This document shows, in pieces, positions 24,140 through 33,795 of a stretch of DNA of 64,000 bases. How positions within the stretch are numbered: the first letter of the stretch is position 1; each line of letters begins with the position of its first letter. A program made the translations under genes and the position numbers. The stretch comes from Polytrichum commune (taxonomy: Eukaryota; Streptophyta; Polytrichopsida; Polytrichales; Polytrichaceae), in contig OX485807.1 of NCBI GenBank assembly GCA_950295325.1, positions 29,671,666 to 29,735,665 on the forward strand. The letters are read 5' to 3'. The notes beneath the pieces are model-generated. The model was not told the DNA's origin. It searched no databases and saw only the letters and a program-made list of their open reading frames with translations.

Positions 24140-25240
24140 AACTCAGATGTTTTCGCAATTTGGAAGTGCTGGATCGCAAGTTATATAAAGTCTACAGAAA
24201 AAGGTCTGCAAACAAAACCTCACCGAGACCTAGTTAACAAAATAGGATTTCATGAGGAGTGCAGAGTCTATGTGACCGCCAAAATTTTAAAAAACAAATT
24301 TGATGTTTGTTGCAGATGATAAGTGGAGGTGTTGCTATGAATCCGATCGATCATCCTCGTGGAGGAGGTGAAGGCCACGCGAAAGGAGGTAGAACAATGG
24401 ACCATGGACTAAACGGCCACTGACAGATAGCTTTGGCTATTAAGGGGATGAACGCCTAAGAATGTGAAAATTTGGCAGAAGAAGGGTTTTGTACTAGTAT
24501 ACTCGGAGAGAAGCAATTTGGAAGAGCTGGATCTTAGATTACATAAAATCTACAGACAAAATGCTCCGAAACCAAGCTCACCGAGCCCTAATTAATAAAG
24601 CAGCACAACGTTATTAAAGGAATGCAGAGTCCATGTACATGACATCCAATAGATGTCCCGCACCATCAACGCAAGCAAAGCTCGTACATGCACACATCCA
24701 GAAACTGGAAAAATCCTGCAACCGCCAGCAGAAATAGCAGATTAGGCACACCAACTTCCTTCTCCATATGACCACTCTTAAGAGAGCTCGATGAACTCCA
24801 GCGATCATGTGCAATCTGGGAACTAAGTGATTTTGATGAACCTAAGAATGTGAATAAGAAGGCTTCCTTACTAGCATACTGGAAGAGAAGCAATTTGGAA
24901 GAGCTGGATCGTAGATTACATTAATTTACCGACAAAGCCCTCCAAGACCTCACCGAGCCCTAATTAATGGAGCAGGACATCATCATCATAAGGAATGTAG
25001 AGTCCATGTAGACATCCAACAGATGTCTCACACCATCATCAATGTAGGCAAAGCTCGTATAAGCACACATCCAGAAACTGGAAAATCCCTGCAACCGCCA
25101 GCTGAAATAGCAGATCAGGCACACCAACTTCCTTCTCCATGTGACCACTCTCAAGAGAGCTTAATGAAATCTAAGTTAAACGATCATGTGCAATCGGGCA
25201 ACTACGTGATGATGATGCAGACTTCATCATCAACCATGGA
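24140..25240 (-). repeat. Tandem array upstream of ARO, units of about 370 bp
   Basis: Two long units (about 24505-24885 and 24885-25240) and a partial one (about 24140-24260) share GCAATTTGGAAGAGCTGGAT, CACCGAGCCCTAATTAAT, ATCCAGAAACTGGAAAA and GCACACCAACTTCCTTCTCC. The array is 160-1260 bp upstream of the ARO start, where 5' leader or promoter should lie. Short minus-strand frames (WRRKLVCLICYF) recur but do not look like genes. Confidence 0.85.
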
Positions 25241-25397
25241 CTACTCAAAATGGAATTCGATCGGTTCAGTTTTCTAAAGAAAGACTCCAAACGATCACTT
25301 CATACTGCCGGTATTTGGATCCACGAGATGTAAGACTCCTACAGATCGTGATGAGTGCGCTTCCATTCTGTTTGTTGCAAATCGAGAATCGCTCCAA

Positions 25398-25401
<4 letters not shown>

Positions 25402-25433
<32 letters not shown>
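25402..25433. repeat. (CT)n microsatellite
   Basis: Perfect CT run of about 16 units, upstream of the ARO locus. Confidence 0.95.
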
Positions 25434-25435
<2 letters not shown>

Positions 25436-25639
25436 CGTTACCTCTTGGGCCGCCGCCGACATGCGCTCAGTGCGCTTGAAACAGCGTCCCCAACCATCAC
25501 GGTAAATTGATTCTTTCTACCTACTACCGTGATCCGAGACATTCTAGGTTTTTTGCGGGGCAAGCAAACCGGCCCCGCATGCTCGATGGAGCAAGCGATC
25601 AAATGTTTTTCAAATCCTTCCTTGTCGGTGTCCACCGAT

Positions 25640-26740
25640 GACGTTGAGAGAGACAACCCTTTAAACCCCTTCTCACCTTCAAAAGTTGACTTTGAGTGAA
25701 TTAGGGGTTTATGAGGGGTTTAATAAGGTATGTGGCACTTCTAACTTCACAAACAATTTTGGTCGTTATGTTGGATTGCATTGGAAATTGTCTCATTCAT
25801 TTATCAATTTTGGATCGTAATTATTGTCTTCTAAAGTTTCATCATCAAAGTTGGGTCTCACTTGAACAAAGACTTGACTAAATGTTTTTTCAATCTTTTT
25901 GTTGTTGAGAGAGGCGATTTTCGAAATCTCCTCCCACCTTCAAAATTAGTGTGAGTGAATTAGGGGTTTATGGTATAAGGTATGTGGCATTGTTGTGGGC
26001 ACTTCCAACTTCACAAACAATTTTGGGTGTTGGGTTGAATTGCATCATATATTATCTCAATTCATTTAGGAATTGTGAATCATGATTATAGATTGTCATT
26101 TCAAGTTCCATGATTGAAGTTGAGTCTCACTTGAACACGGACTTCACCAAAAGTTCAAATTTCTATTGATTGTGTTGCATTGATATTGAGAGAGACGACC
26201 TCTCCACCTTCAATTAGTAGAAATGCATGAACAATTTTGGGCACTTATTTGGATTGTATTGGAAATTTTCTCATTTGTTTATCAACTATGAATCGCAAAT
26301 ATTATCAATTTAAGTTTCGGTAACAAAGTTGAGTACCACTTGATCAATGACTTGACCAAACGTTTTTTTTTAGTCCTTTGTTGCCAAGCAATGGTGTTGA
26401 GAGAGATGACCCTCTCAACCCCTTCCCACCCTCACAAATTGAAATCTAGTGAATGAGGGATTTATGGTCAAAGATATGTGACCCCATTATGGTCGTTTCC
26501 AACTCCACAAGCAAATTGGGGCCGTTGGATTTGATCAGATCATGAATAGTCTCATTCAATTAACATTATCGAGATTGTCATTTCAAGTTTGGAATCAAAT
26601 TTGAGTCCTATTAGAATGAGCTTGTAAATCCCTTCCCATCCTCGCAATTAGAATTTGATGAATCTCTAAGTGCCTACAAGGCCATTTTTGGTCTCTCCTT
26701 CACGTTCGCAAGCCAATCAGGGGTTCAAGGATAACTCCAA
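25640..26740. repeat. Diverged tandem array, units of about 210-285 bp
   Basis: GTTGAGAGAGA-like starts recur at about 25643, 25902, 26186 and 26397. Each is followed by CACCTTCAAAA-like, GAATTAGGGGTTTATG, TTCACAAACAATTTTGG and TCTCATTCATTTATCAA-like blocks in the same order. A related fragment seems to continue at 29460-29740. No coding sequence. Confidence 0.75.
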
Positions 26741-26749
26741 TGTGGTTGG

Positions 26750-27500
26750 ATTTTTTTGTAGGGTAGGGTGTAGACTCGAGGCTTAATTGACTCGCCCTCA
26801 CACCCCCACCCCACCACCAACAACAACAACAACAATGAGGCCCATTTTTTGTTTAAACAACTTCTCAAAGCTAGGCACACCACATTTTAGTAGTGTAGCA
26901 AGAATGTAGCCATAAACAAATGATATTGACAAATATGTCAAGTTTTTTTGACATATACAAGTTTTTCCTCGCAACTTTATATGACACATTATTCTTATGC
27001 ATAGCAAAATTATGACAAAAATTTATATTGAAGTTGTCTAAGTTAAATTTATGATATATTTTCAATTGATAGCTCTTTCATGATGTCCAATAAATAAATA
27101 AAATAAAAGTAACGTTGGGGTTTCCCTTTACACCGACATGAATGGGAGCCCGTTCCTCTATACCGTGATCATGTATGACCAAGCATCACCGTAAGGGTAC
27201 TTCCTCCCTCCCGGAAGGTGGGCTCCTTTAGTTTTCAAAGAAAGTGCTATACCTAACCTCTAGGGGGAATCAATGAGGGGTTGTTTGTTGTCTAACTTTC
27301 TTTTGTTTAATATCAGGCATGTGAGGTATTTAATGGCAATCTAGTGTAGGTGTTTCATAAGTGTTTTGATTTTGCTTTTAGGTAATTTGGGTTTTTCTAA
27401 GTCTTTAATAGGTTGTTCGTGAATAGGCCCTCTAACATTGGTTGTGATAGTGACGAGAGAATTGAAGTTCCATCCGGCTGTTATGAGTGTTTGGATGAAT
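26750..27500. other. Gene-free stretch left of the LINE
   Basis: Nothing coding is seen. A short GTT/CAA run lies at about 26815-26835, and an unassigned GC-richer patch at 27110-27235. Confidence 0.4.
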
Positions 27501-27501
27501 G

Positions 27502-27535
<34 letters not shown>

Positions 27536-27605
27536 GGTGTGTGCGGTATTTGGGAATTTATCATGGCAATATGTGAATGTGGGGGGGGGGGGGGTAGGGG
27601 GGGAT

Positions 27606-28075
27606 TAGCTTTCGGTGGGGGCGCCTAGTACGCATAGTATGTATGGTCTACGTTTGGCTAAGCATGTGCACGATGTGATGGGACATGTACTGTACATTGG
27701 AGTAGGCATGGTGGGACTATGTTGTCTTGTGGTCTAAAGTTTTGGTTGCCTGCATTTATAAGGGTATAAAATCTTGTATGTTTACTTGATTGTAGTGTGT
27801 GTGCGATTTGGTGGATTGCTTTATTATGGTGTGCTATATGAGGGGGTGGCTTTCAGTGGGGGCACCTAGTACACATAGTATGTATGGTCTGAGTCTGGCT
27901 AAGCATGTGCACGGTGTGGTGGGACATGTACATTGGAGTAGCCATGGTGGGACTATGTTGTCTTGTGGTCTAGAGTTTTGGTTGCTTGCATTTATGAGGG
28001 TATAGAATCTTGTATGTTTACTTGATTGTAGTGTGTGTGTGATTTGGTGGACTGCTTTATTATGGTGTGCTATGA
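27606..28075 (-). repeat. Tandem duplication (about 240 bp x 2) inside the LINE 3' end
   Basis: The block with GGGGGCGCCTAGTACGCATA at about 27617 recurs as GGGGGCACCTAGTACACATA at about 27857. Both are followed by GTATGTATGGTCT, GCTAAGCATGTGCACG, TGGTGGGACTATGTTGTCTT and GTGTGCTAT. The copy at about 27830-28075 still reads as ORF2 C-terminal peptide on the minus strand. Confidence 0.9.
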
Positions 28076-28639
28076 GAGGCATAAAACCTCATACTACAAC
28101 ACGGTCCGCTGTGTTAAGTATTTGGATAACGGGCTCACATTCACACCGGTACCATGTACGGGCGTTTCTTTTTCTTTTTCTTTTCTTGGTGTGCTATACG
28201 TAGTCCCTTTAAGTGTTGGTTTGAACATATAGAAAGTAAGTGTGGCCTTGTGTTTATGGCATTATTAAGGCATAATGTACAATTTGGGTTTGAGTATAAA
28301 TTAGGCCAAAAGATATTTCTACGGTGGTTACCCATGTATTGGGCATATCGGAATTTTAGAGTTTGTGTAATTTGGGCGTTTATGCTTCCAGGGTTTTTCC
28401 AAAATTGGTTGGAGAGTTTGTGGTTGATTTGGTCGTTGGATGTTCATTTGTCTATGTATGTGAATTTGGATTGGGCCCAACTTAGTTCTTGGTATTTGTG
28501 CTCTTTGTTAATGTATGTTTGTAGGTTCCATATGGCACCTGTGTGGGTACCTGTTGGGACCATGTTGAGCCAATATGGCGTAGTATGGGATGTATGCATC
28601 CTGGGAATGTTGGTGGGTTTGTCTAAGATGGCTCCATTA

Positions 28640-29168
28640 TTTGCTAGTTGATACGCGATTTCATTACCTATTATGCATGTGTGTGCTCTGACTTTTTGAA
28701 TTGTGATATTGTGTGCAGACCAGGTTATGTGGTTGACTATAGCGATAATGAATAACTTATCCAGGTGGCTAAGTTGGGATGATGAGTGTTGTATGTGATT
28801 ATGTATTTTATATATATATATATATAATCAAGGCTATCTGTAAAGATGTGTGTATATTGCATGTGGTGTTGTGTTATTTGGATTGCTATTAGGATGGCGT
28901 TTAGTTCGGCTCTGAGGATGTTTTGTAGGCTTGGGAGTCTTTCCACAATTTGAAGGTTGTTGGCGGGGCAATATACACCCAAGCCAATTGTGTTGCCTAT
29001 GCCGTTTTCGTCCAAGGGGATAAATGATCCGTCGGTGTATATGCATTGTTGGGGTTTGAATTTAAGGGGATGGGTGTGGTAGAGCTCTATTGGTAGGGGT
29101 TGTGTTGGGTGGTTGCCTTTTGAGTGGTCATAGATTGGGGCTTTATTCCATGTGTGGGAGAGTTTCAT
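28640..29168 (-). pseudogene. RNase H domain of the LINE ORF2, decayed
   Basis: CIYTDGSFIP gives the first catalytic Asp, ILRAELNAILIAI the Glu, and HIFTDSLDYI the second Asp. The last motif, just left of a disrupted stretch, reads VRAHTCIIGNEIAYQLA, where the family normally has an Asp in place of the Tyr. RNase H removes the RNA strand during target-primed reverse transcription. An (AT)n expansion at about 28809-28827 inserts a YIYIYI run into the domain, and the frame breaks near 28740. It is a remnant. Confidence 0.8.
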
Positions 29169-29754
29169 TCTTTTCCTGGGGGGGGGGGGGGTGTTTTGGT
29201 GTGGGTGAATTTTGGTTTGAGTATTATAAAAGCTTATGTATGTTGGTTGTGAGTGCGTTGGGTACTTGTGGGTTGCATTGGGGGGGGGGGGCTTTGGTTG
29301 TTTGTGCTAATTATGGTGGTATGTTGGTTTTCTAGTTGGTGTAGATATTTTGGCCATTCCGTTGTGGAGTTGTATTGTATGGTGTTAGGTGGGATGATTG
29401 CTATTGTGTGTATTTATGCATGGGTGATGGAGAGAGGGTTCTCTTTATGGTTTTCATGATGTCCAAATAAATAGTGTAAGCTCCATTCCAAGCACTAGAT
29501 GTAAACATTGGTGCACCAATTCTTCATGAACAACTTTTGTCTTAAGAAGTTGTGTTCTTTCATAGAGAACTTTTTTGTGGATTTTGAAATTGCTCAAAAC
29601 CCTCATGTGTTTAGGGATTAAATGAGGTGTAATGTACATGTGGCTAATTCATGGGCATTGTCAACTCCACAAACACTTCTAATCATCATATTGGACCCGA
29701 AATTGTCTTATCCAGTTAGTCATTTTGAATCACACAATTTGGCATTTCAACTAC

Positions 29755-31115
29755 ACTAAATGTTAACCCAACATTATTTGTCATTCCTTGTTTTCTTTTT
29801 GGGTATTATAGAGTTACAATGTTGCAATTATTGTCACCTAGTAAGTGATTTTTCATCCAAATTTCAATCATCCGTTAGAATATTGCATCACAAGTTGTTG
29901 ACAATAGAAGGTAGGGTTTTGGCCAATGGATGAACTCATCCATCATCCATGACAATATTTGCAAACTTATTCATAAGAAGTGTCATCCAAAAAGTTACCA
30001 TAGTAACATTTAATACCATATGACACTAAGTATCATATTTAGTGTAGTTTCGTAAGGAGAATGGAGATGCAAAGATCATAAGATGTGAAAATGAAGATTT
30101 TGTGTCCTTCCAAATAATCACCGTATGATCACTTTAGGCCAAGGCTCCCGTTTGTATTAGCTATTGAACTTGAAATGGTGTCAATATCATGAGCACAAGT
30201 GTCAATTTGGTGTCCATTCTTAACTACAAGCCTTGCCCATATACCACTCACATAGAGGTGTTTGATTAAGTTGTGTGATGACCGCATAAAGCCACGCGTA
30301 ACCACAAGCATACTTTGAGGACTTCAAATGCATGATAGTGGATCATAAGATTGGTTTTGGATCTCTCTCTATGGGGCATTGAGGGATGCACATGGATTTT
30401 TTTAATCCCAAAAACCATATGAAAGTCATGGTTGGAGACAATTCAATTGGATGTTCAATTAAGAGTGTAAAGGTGTCATGATGCTCGGGGTTCCCTTTAA
30501 ATTAAACAATTAAAACACTCGAGAAAAAAAAACCCAAAACTAAATATAAGAACACCCATCTTTATTTTCATTCAAACAAAGGGATGAAAAACATCGGATG
30601 ATATGAAAACCAAAACCAATACCCTACCCAACCTCATGCAATTATCTGCCTACATGTGCTCCCATTGGACCATGCATTGCGAGCCATCCGATCAAGCAAC
30701 CCAAAGTTAATCAATTATAATATACATATATAAAGACATTTCCTACCTCTTATATAACCCCAATTGACCAATTTTTTTTAAAAAAAAATCATACTTAAAT
30801 GAATTGTGACTACTACATTAAATATATGATATTTAGTGTCACTTAATGTCACTATGGTAACTTCTCGGATGGCACTTCTTATGAATAAGTTTACAAATAT
30901 TGTCATGGATGATGGATGAGTTCGTCCATTAGCAAATTTAAAGTCAATATTACCTTCTCTTGTCAACAACTTGTGATGCAATATATTGTCATGGATGTTT
31001 GAAATTTGGATGAAAAATCACTTGGTTAGTGATAGTAATTGCAACATTGTAAATCTATAATCCTCCAAAAAGATTACAAGGAATGATAGGTAATGTTGGG
31101 TTCACATTTAGTGTT
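29755..31115. mobile_element. Foldback-like element: about 300-bp inverted arms around about 770 bp
   Basis: The left arm, about 29755-30048, is inverted at about 30815-31115. Matching blocks, in left-arm orientation, are AACCCAACATTA, TACAATGTTGCAATTA, GTGATTTTTCATCCAAATTT, GCATCACAAGTTGTTGACAA, CATCCATCATCCATGACAAT and CTTATTCATAAGAAGTG. Both inner arm ends carry ATATTTAG/CACTAAAT palindromes as in the MITE family at 4510 and 15263. The centre has no coding sequence. Confidence 0.85.
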
Positions 31116-32630
31116 GGCGACACTATGCCACAATTTACAATTGGTATTGAGCAAGACATTTAGAATCGGTGACACTAAATAACATATTTAGTGTAGTTTG
31201 TGCTTGACGTACATGATACACCTCATGTGTACTACATTTCAGTTCACAACTTTCATCAAGGGTGAAGTGTCTCTCATTCATGCCAACGTGAAAATAGTAG
31301 GCATGTTGGATTTTGTTAAATCATTTGTCATGATTTACGGTGCAGGTGCAACCACTTTTTTTCATGTTGCGGTTCCCATTCCGTGTGAAAATGCAATGAA
31401 ATCAGTGTTGCACCCACATTCTTGGCATAATACTTTCCATTTGACACCGACACAAACTTAAAAGACCCCAAATTAGTCTAGCGTGACACATTTTAAAATG
31501 AATCATTGTAAACCTATAAGAGGTACACTGGTGTGTGCAATTAGGTTAACCCCATGTTAATATATTGACACTCCACACCATTTTGAAAATACATAATTTT
31601 GTTTATTGATTGCTATGGTTGCTATATGGATTGATAAACAAAGTTATAAGTTTTTGGGATTTGGGATTTGGGATTTGATTTTAACCCAAGGTAAGTTGCA
31701 TTGGTAAAGAGGCAACCTATCCACGAAGGCAACCTAGTTGCACATATCAATGTAGTTGTTTTTAACACTCAAATGCATGGGCGACTGCAAAGAAGTTTAT
31801 TTATTTTTCCCCCAAACCTTTGTTGAAGATACACCTTTTGAGAAGATGTTAAGTTAGGTTATGCTATGTCTTTTGACCATTGGGATCTAGCAAAGGACCT
31901 AATTTGTATATTCTATGACATTGAGAAATTAATTAAATGCGAGTGTCATAATGCAGATCAAATTCTAAGGATGCTTCAATCATCTGCTTCTTGTGACTTT
32001 TTCCTTTTGCAACTTCTTATCTACTAATGAATACATACTATCTCTACCAAAAATGAAAATTTGGATGAGATTTTATGCTTATAGTATATAAACTTTTATT
32101 TTATCAATTTTATATGCAAAAAATCATGACCGATCCAAATATGGTTCAATCATGTTGTTTATTTTTCATTTTTTTATCATAGTATTAAAACACACATGCT
32201 TACTTATGTAGGAATCTACTTTAGAATTTGAGCTTCCTTCAAGTAGACAAATATTATTCATACGGATTGCTTTAACTTTTTGGAAATAGGCCAAAGCCTT
32301 TAGGGATTGACATGGATAGATGAGAGGTACGCTTGTATGGAATAATTGCCTCTCGCCTCACAAACTTGAAATTTAGAATAAATAATCAAATAAAAAAACA
32401 ACAAGCAACTTGTCGCAAAGTGCTCTGCCCTATTATCATCTTGCACACATGGCATGGCGAAATGGACGCAACATGAAGAGACATGACATCACATTGGCAA
32501 ACAACCCTTGATGGTTGGTAACTTGAGAAATAATTATCTTAGTCAATTCTTGTATTGATTGCAGTTTTCTTCATTACCCCTAAATCCATGCAATCAAGGC
32601 AAGTTTCCTACAAATATCTTAGTGAGGTTC
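31116..32630. other. Gene-free stretch
   Basis: A chance frame at 31198-31461 has no recognisable domain. Tandem GGGATTT units occur at about 31655-31676. Nothing else is seen. Confidence 0.4.
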
Positions 32631-32632
32631 AA

Positions 32633-32783
32633 TCATAACGTTATTCATATTCATAATAATGTTGTGTGGGACTGACAATATTTTGCATAATATTCCTCAC
32701 ATTCAAATTAAATGTGAGGAATATTATGCAAAATATTGTCAATCCCACAAAACATTGTTATGAATATGAATAATGTTATGATG
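32633..32783. repeat. Near-perfect 71-bp inverted repeat with a 7-nt loop
   Basis: The left arm 32633-32703 (ending TATTCCTCACATT) and the right arm 32711-32783 (starting AATGTGAGGAATATTATGC) differ at about four positions. The loop is CAAATTA. It is AT-rich and non-coding. Confidence 0.9.
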
Positions 32784-33236
32784 TATGTAATGATTGGTTG
32801 AAAATAAGGAGTGGGTCAACCCAAAATCTATGGTTGAGGCATAAGCCCAACCATGGAGGGGAACTTGGAGGTTTTTGAAACAAGTTCCAAGAATTGGAAA
32901 CATGTAACTTGAAGAATTAGAATACAAGATAAGAAATTAAGATAGAAGATTTTTTTTGAAAGAGATTATGGTAGAGGAATTTCTAGAAGAGATACTAGTA
33001 GAAAATTTCCGCACACATAAGTTTGCAATCATTAAAGACATTGGAATAACCAAGGTTCGGAACAAATCAAAGGACTAGTATCTTCAAGACAATGTGAAGA
33101 CCCCATTGCAGACACATATAAGTACATGCCCAACATGGCATCTTTGATGATGCAATTGGACTTTGGTGTGTGTCAAGACTTGACATTGCAAAGGTTTGTG
33201 GCGTCAATGAAGGAAGAGCATGCCAAGTGTCCTAAC

Positions 33237-33787
33237 CACGGGTAGATCACTCTAAGGCATTTTTGTGCACCACGTGCGGCTGGGGGCCTTTTGTTTTGGG
33301 GCTATTTACCTTCAAGGGTTGAATTAAAGCCTCCCTATAATTACTTAAATTTCAAAAATGGCCCATTTGTTTGCACCCTTCCATTACTTATATTGTCCAA
33401 GTCACTGCAATTTTTTGTACTCTATATTCCTTTTAAGTAATAAACGGGCGTGGGGAAGATGACCCCAACGACGGCGCGTACCCTTTTCATTCATTTTTGG
33501 ACAGACGGAAATCCCAATTATCATCCATCCTTGTGAGTCCTAAACCCATTTACATACCATACTAAACATACCTTCTAGGATCCTTATCTTCAACCCCTAT
33601 ATTAATTTTACAAAAAAATAATGGCCCACGTTTAATGTCCATCTAACTTACTTATAATGGGATTGTCTACATTTAATGGCCCCTTCATTATTTGGAATTC
33701 CTTTATAATTTTTATTTCAAATGATTTTAATCCTCTCTATATTATGCCGCAAGTCGTTTTTAAAATGCACTAAGTGATCTACCCGTG
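33237..33787. mobile_element. MITE with 8-bp target-site duplication GTCCTAAC
   Basis: Both ends start CACGGGTAGATCACT (the right end on the minus strand). Exact GTCCTAAC copies flank it at 33229-33236 and 33788-33795. The element is 551 bp with no open frame of note. An 8-bp duplication is typical of hAT; the end sequence is not a textbook hAT terminus, so the superfamily is left open. Confidence 0.88.
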
Positions 33788-33795
33788 GTCCTAAC

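Larger units (their letters stand above)
27504..29460 (-). mobile_element. 5'-truncated LINE (non-LTR retrotransposon) with RNase H and poly(A) tail
   Basis: On the minus strand the 3' part of a LINE ORF2 can be followed. Upstream peptide (EWPKYLHQLENQH, about 29370-29340) leads into an RNase H domain (29168 to about 28640), then a Cys/His knuckle (CTLC...HLLSIC, about 28260-28200), then a tail with LARLRPYILCVLGAP. It ends at 27534-27504 in 31 T on the plus strand, that is a poly(A) tail. Endonuclease and reverse transcriptase domains are absent, as in truncated insertions. G runs (27581-27594, about 29180-29190, about 29280-29290), frame breaks and an internal tandem duplication show decay. 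Confidence 0.85.

Noticed and set aside
25438-25656. Minus-strand 72-codon frame rich in Arg/Lys (CRRRPKR end)
   Set aside because: No domain is recognised, it lies beside a (CT)n run, and no splice or start context supports it.
28154-28651. 165-codon plus-strand frame with hydrophobic stretches
   Set aside because: It is the antisense shadow of the LINE ORF2, whose minus-strand peptide is recognisable over the same bases.
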